Assembly: GCA_946481465.1 (NCBI GenBank)
Contig: CAMLOC010000093.1
Span: 1 to 9,039 of the forward strand
DNA length: 9,039 nt
Direction: 5' to 3'
Origin: an uncultured Shinella sp.
Lineage (GTDB): Bacteria > Pseudomonadota > Alphaproteobacteria > Rhizobiales > Rhizobiaceae
Both the position numbers and the translations under genes were made by a program. Below are positions 6,492 to 9,039 of this stretch, in pieces (position 1 is the first letter of the stretch; every line of letters begins with the position of its first letter). The notes beneath the pieces were generated by a model. It did no database searches. It was not told the origin of the DNA and was given only the letters and a program-made list of their open reading frames with translations.

Positions 6492-8878
6492 AAGTGCATT
6501 CGGTGGAAAGCCGCTTCATCGCCATCGTCATCGGCGCCCTGCTCATCTTCGTCGCCCCGCTCTTCGTGCTCTTCCTGATCCTGTCGTCCGACCGCGTGGC
6601 GCGCGAGCGCCTGCAGAACACCGAGGTGCTGCTCGAGGCCAATGTCCAGGCGCTCGGCAAGCCGCTATGGGATTTCGACAAGGACAGCATCGACCAGATC
6701 GTCGGCGCGCTGCAGGCCGATGCCGACATTGCCTTCGTGCATGTACGCGACACGTCCGATCTCATCGACGTCAGCAGGCCCGCCATGCGCCCCGATCCGG
6801 ACGAGGCCCGCTCCATCGTCAAGGCGGACATCCTCTACAAGGCCAGCGACGGCATCAAGAAGGTCGGCACGGCGGAGATCTGGATCCGCAAGAAGGGCCT
6901 GCTCTCGCGCTTCTCGACGGACGAGATGAGCATCTTCGCCATCTTCTTCTTCGCCGTGGCGACGCTCTTCACCGCCGCGATCATCGGCAACCGCATCACC
7001 ATCATCCGCCCGCTGATGCGGCTGACGGCGGCCATCGAGGCGACGCGCCGGCTCGGCTCGCGCCACCATGTCGACTGGACGTCGAACGACGAGATGGGCG
7101 CCCTCGCCCATAATTTCAACGAGATGCAGAGCAAGCTGGAGCGCGAGGAGAAGGAGCTGAAGCTCGCCCATGCCCGCGCCACCGACATCTACAACCTGAC
7201 GCCGGCCATGCTGTTCTCCATCGACGCGGACAACCGCATCACGGCCGTCAGCGACTACTGGCTGACCGCGACCGGCTATCGCCGCGCCGCGGTGATCGGC
7301 CAGGAATTCACCGATTTCGTCGCCGAGGACTGGCGCGAGGCCTATCGCACGCGCCACGCCGCAAACAACGCTGAGGGCGGCATCTGCGAGGCGACCGTGC
7401 GCTTCCGCTGCGCGGACGGCGGCATGATCGACGTGCTGATCCTGGAAACCGGCACCGCGGCCAGCAGTGGCCGGCAGGCGCTGTCGCTGTCCGTCATGAC
7501 AGACGTCACCGACCTCAAGGAGGCGGAGAACCGCAACCACCACCAGGCGATCACCGACCACCTGACGGGCCTGCTCAACCGGCAGGGTTTCGAATCGGTG
7601 CTCGACGAACTGATCGGCACGGCCGACAAGCTCGGCCAGCAGCTCGCCTGCCTCTTCGTCGACCTCGACCGCTTCAAGTGGATCAACGACAATCTCGGCC
7701 ATGCGGCGGGCGACGATGTGCTGTGCCAGGTGGCGACGCGCCTGCGCCGGCAACTGCGCGCGGGCGACCGCATCGCCCGGCTCGGCGGCGACGAATTCGC
7801 CATCCTGCTCGCCGCGCCGGATGCCCGCCAGCTCGCCATGGACGTCAGCGAGCGGCTGGTCGCCAGCCTGCGCGCGCCGCTCGCCATCAACGGCGCGGAC
7901 CTCAATGTCAGCGCCAGCATCGGCATCGCCGTCTATCCCGACCAGGCCGAAACGGCGGCCTGCCTGCTGCAGAAGTCGGACATGGCCATGTATGCCCGCA
8001 AGCGCAGCGGCAAGAACGGCGTGCAGCTCTTCGACAACAACATGGTGGACATCGCCCGCAAGCGGCTGGAAACCGAGCAGTTCATCGACCAGGGTCTGCG
8101 CGACGACTGGTTCACCGCCCATCTCCAGCCGATCGCCTCGCTCGCCGATGGGCGCGTCGCCGGCTTCGAGGCGCTGATGCGCCTCAACCATCCCGAACGC
8201 GGCCTGCTGCCGCCGGCCGAGATCATCGGTATCGCCGAGGAGAACGGCTCGATCGGCCGTATCGGCGACAGGATCCTGTCGAAGTCGATCGCCAGCCTCG
8301 CCGTCATCTCCAGGCTGGAGGGGCTTGCCGACAGCTATCTGGCGGTGAACTTCTCGCCGCTCCAGTTCGAGCCCGTCCTGCCGGCCCGCCTTGCCGCCCT
8401 GCTCCTGGAGCACGGCATCACGCCGTCGCGCATCGTCGTGGAAATCACCGAGGCCGTGCTGATGCTCGACAATCCCGTGGTGCGCGAGGTGCTCGATGCG
8501 CTCTCCGACCTCGGCTGCCGCATCGCGCTCGACGATTTCGGCACCGGCTATTCCTCGCTGTCCTACCTCAACCGCTTCCCCGTCGATATCGTCAAGATCG
8601 ACCAGTCCTTCACCCGCTCGCTCTCCTCCGACCAGCCGGACGTGCGTCGCAAGAGCCGCATGCTGGTGGAAGGCATCCGCACCATCTCGCACCAGATGGG
8701 CTGCGCCGTGGTGGCGGAGGGCATCGAGACGACGGAACAGTGGGATATCCTCCAGTCCATGCATGTCGAATTCGGCCAGGGCTATCTCCTCAGCCGCCCT
8801 CTTCCGCTTGACGCGCTCCTGGAAAAGCTGGACGATTTCACGCGTGCGGACAGGCCGGAACGCCGCGCCGCTTCCTGA
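6488..8878 (+). CDS. Membrane-bound HAMP-PAS-GGDEF-EAL cyclic di-GMP synthase/phosphodiesterase
   Basis: A 796-residue inner-membrane protein predicted to make and/or break c-di-GMP. In order: helix 1 (about 10-32), a periplasmic sensor region (33-146, with ALGKPLWDFDKDSIDQIV), helix 2 (148-167), HAMP (about 168-220, containing NDEMGALAHNFNEM), a short coil, PAS (about 232-345), GGDEF (about 350-512) and EAL (about 532-780). The GGDEF motif is intact (433-437) and has the inhibitory RxxD site (R424-D427) five residues before it. The EAL domain keeps EAL (561-563), N621, EITE (652-655), DDFGTGYSS (D682, D683), K703, AEGIE (E744) and QGYLLSRP (Q764), so all usual metal-binding and catalytic residues are present. 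Both activities are therefore possible, with the direction set by signal. The start has a G-rich site and overlaps a possible leader ORF. A solute-binding protein gene follows 21 bp downstream and may supply the periplasmic signal. The ligand and physiological output are unknown. Confidence 0.94.
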   Translation: MKVHSVESRFIAIVIGALLIFVAPLFVLFLILSSDRVARERLQNTEVLLEANVQALGKPLWDFDKDSIDQIVGALQADADIAFVHVRDTSDLIDVSRPAMRPDPDEARSIVKADILYKASDGIKKVGTAEIWIRKKGLLSRFSTDEMSIFAIFFFAVATLFTAAIIGNRITIIRPLMRLTAAIEATRRLGSRHHVDWTSNDEMGALAHNFNEMQSKLEREEKELKLAHARATDIYNLTPAMLFSIDADNRITAVSDYWLTATGYRRAAVIGQEFTDFVAEDWREAYRTRHAANNAEGGICEATVRFRCADGGMIDVLILETGTAASSGRQALSLSVMTDVTDLKEAENRNHHQAITDHLTGLLNRQGFESVLDELIGTADKLGQQLACLFVDLDRFKWINDNLGHAAGDDVLCQVATRLRRQLRAGDRIARLGGDEFAILLAAPDARQLAMDVSERLVASLRAPLAINGADLNVSASIGIAVYPDQAETAACLLQKSDMAMYARKRSGKNGVQLFDNNMVDIARKRLETEQFIDQGLRDDWFTAHLQPIASLADGRVAGFEALMRLNHPERGLLPPAEIIGIAEENGSIGRIGDRILSKSIASLAVISRLEGLADSYLAVNFSPLQFEPVLPARLAALLLEHGITPSRIVVEITEAVLMLDNPVVREVLDALSDLGCRIALDDFGTGYSSLSYLNRFPVDIVKIDQSFTRSLSSDQPDVRRKSRMLVEGIRTISHQMGCAVVAEGIETTEQWDILQSMHVEFGQGYLLSRPLPLDALLEKLDDFTRADRPERRAAS

Positions 8879-8899
8879 CAGATCCCTGGGGACGAGACG

Positions 8900-9039
8900 A
8901 TGAAGACGCTGTTTCTGACGCTTTGCCTGTCGCTCGCCCCCCTTTCCGCGCCGCTGGCCGAAACCCTGCATTTCGTGACGGAGGAATACGCTCCCTTCAA
9001 CTATTCCAGGGACGGCAAGATCACCGGCATCGCGGTCGA
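8900..9039 (+). CDS. Periplasmic solute-binding protein, family 3 type (N-terminus only)
   Basis: 46 codons are visible before the window ends. A signal peptide (MKTLF, hydrophobic core to about residue 19) has a probable cut after PLA at residue 20; C9 is not in a lipobox. The mature start, ETLHFVTEEYAPFNYSRDGKITGIAV, has the strand-then-EEYAPFNY-x4-GK-x-TGI pattern at the N-terminus of family 3 (amino-acid-type) solute-binding proteins. GGGGA lies upstream of the start at ATG 8900. It is 21 bp after the GGDEF-EAL gene on the same strand and very likely co-transcribed. Whether it serves an ABC transporter or works as a sensor partner of the upstream protein depends on genes beyond the window. 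Confidence 0.8.
   Translation, partial: MKTLFLTLCLSLAPLSAPLAETLHFVTEEYAPFNYSRDGKITGIAV

Noticed and set aside
6665..8971. A 768-codon minus-strand frame opposite the GGDEF-EAL gene
   Set aside because: It is a shadow of a gene with complete catalytic motifs and has no recognisable domain.
8900..9039. Lipoprotein signal in the binding protein (C9)
   Set aside because: The residues before the cysteine (L-T-L) do not fit a lipobox; a signal peptidase I site after A20 fits better.

Overview
The window looks like chromosomal DNA from a high-GC alphaproteobacterium, most likely of the Rhizobiaceae (Rhizobium/Ensifer/Shinella-like). The inference rests on the GC-rich codon use, the long CTC-type ribosomal protein L25, and the mix of an AcoR-type regulator, a BenE transporter and a multidomain c-di-GMP enzyme. 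No insertion sequence, tRNA, rRNA, CRISPR array or integration scar is visible. I see no obviously new multi-gene system; the most unusual points are regulatory.

Layout. (1) 1-2556, minus strand: a GAF/Fis-type regulator (1597-2556) lies upstream of, and reads toward, an NAD-dependent aldehyde dehydrogenase of the AldB/ExaC/AcoD group (1-1447, C-terminus cut by the window edge). An imperfect palindrome at 1545-1564 between them is a good operator candidate. (2) 2766-3956, plus: a BenE-type benzoate/proton symporter, divergent from the regulator. (3) 3960-5414, minus: an exported protein of unknown function that converges on benE with only 3 bp between the stop codons. (4) 5415-6310: the rplY (L25) unit, with a long leader hairpin inside a possible small upstream ORF, and a strong intrinsic terminator after the gene. 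(5) 6397-9039, plus: a candidate FNR/FixK-type box, a possible 14-codon leader ORF overlapping the next start by ATGA, a membrane-bound HAMP-PAS-GGDEF-EAL protein with both catalytic motifs and the inhibitory site intact, and 21 bp later the start of a periplasmic solute-binding protein (truncated by the window end).

How they may work together. The regulator probably senses a small molecule through its GAF domain and activates the aldehyde dehydrogenase; it has no sigma-54 ATPase domain, so it would have to act by another mechanism. Whether BenE belongs to the same regulon is open. The GGDEF-EAL protein and the downstream binding protein resemble, in arrangement only, systems such as Vibrio NspS-MbaA in which a periplasmic binding protein controls a c-di-GMP enzyme. 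rplY is a housekeeping gene insulated by its terminator.
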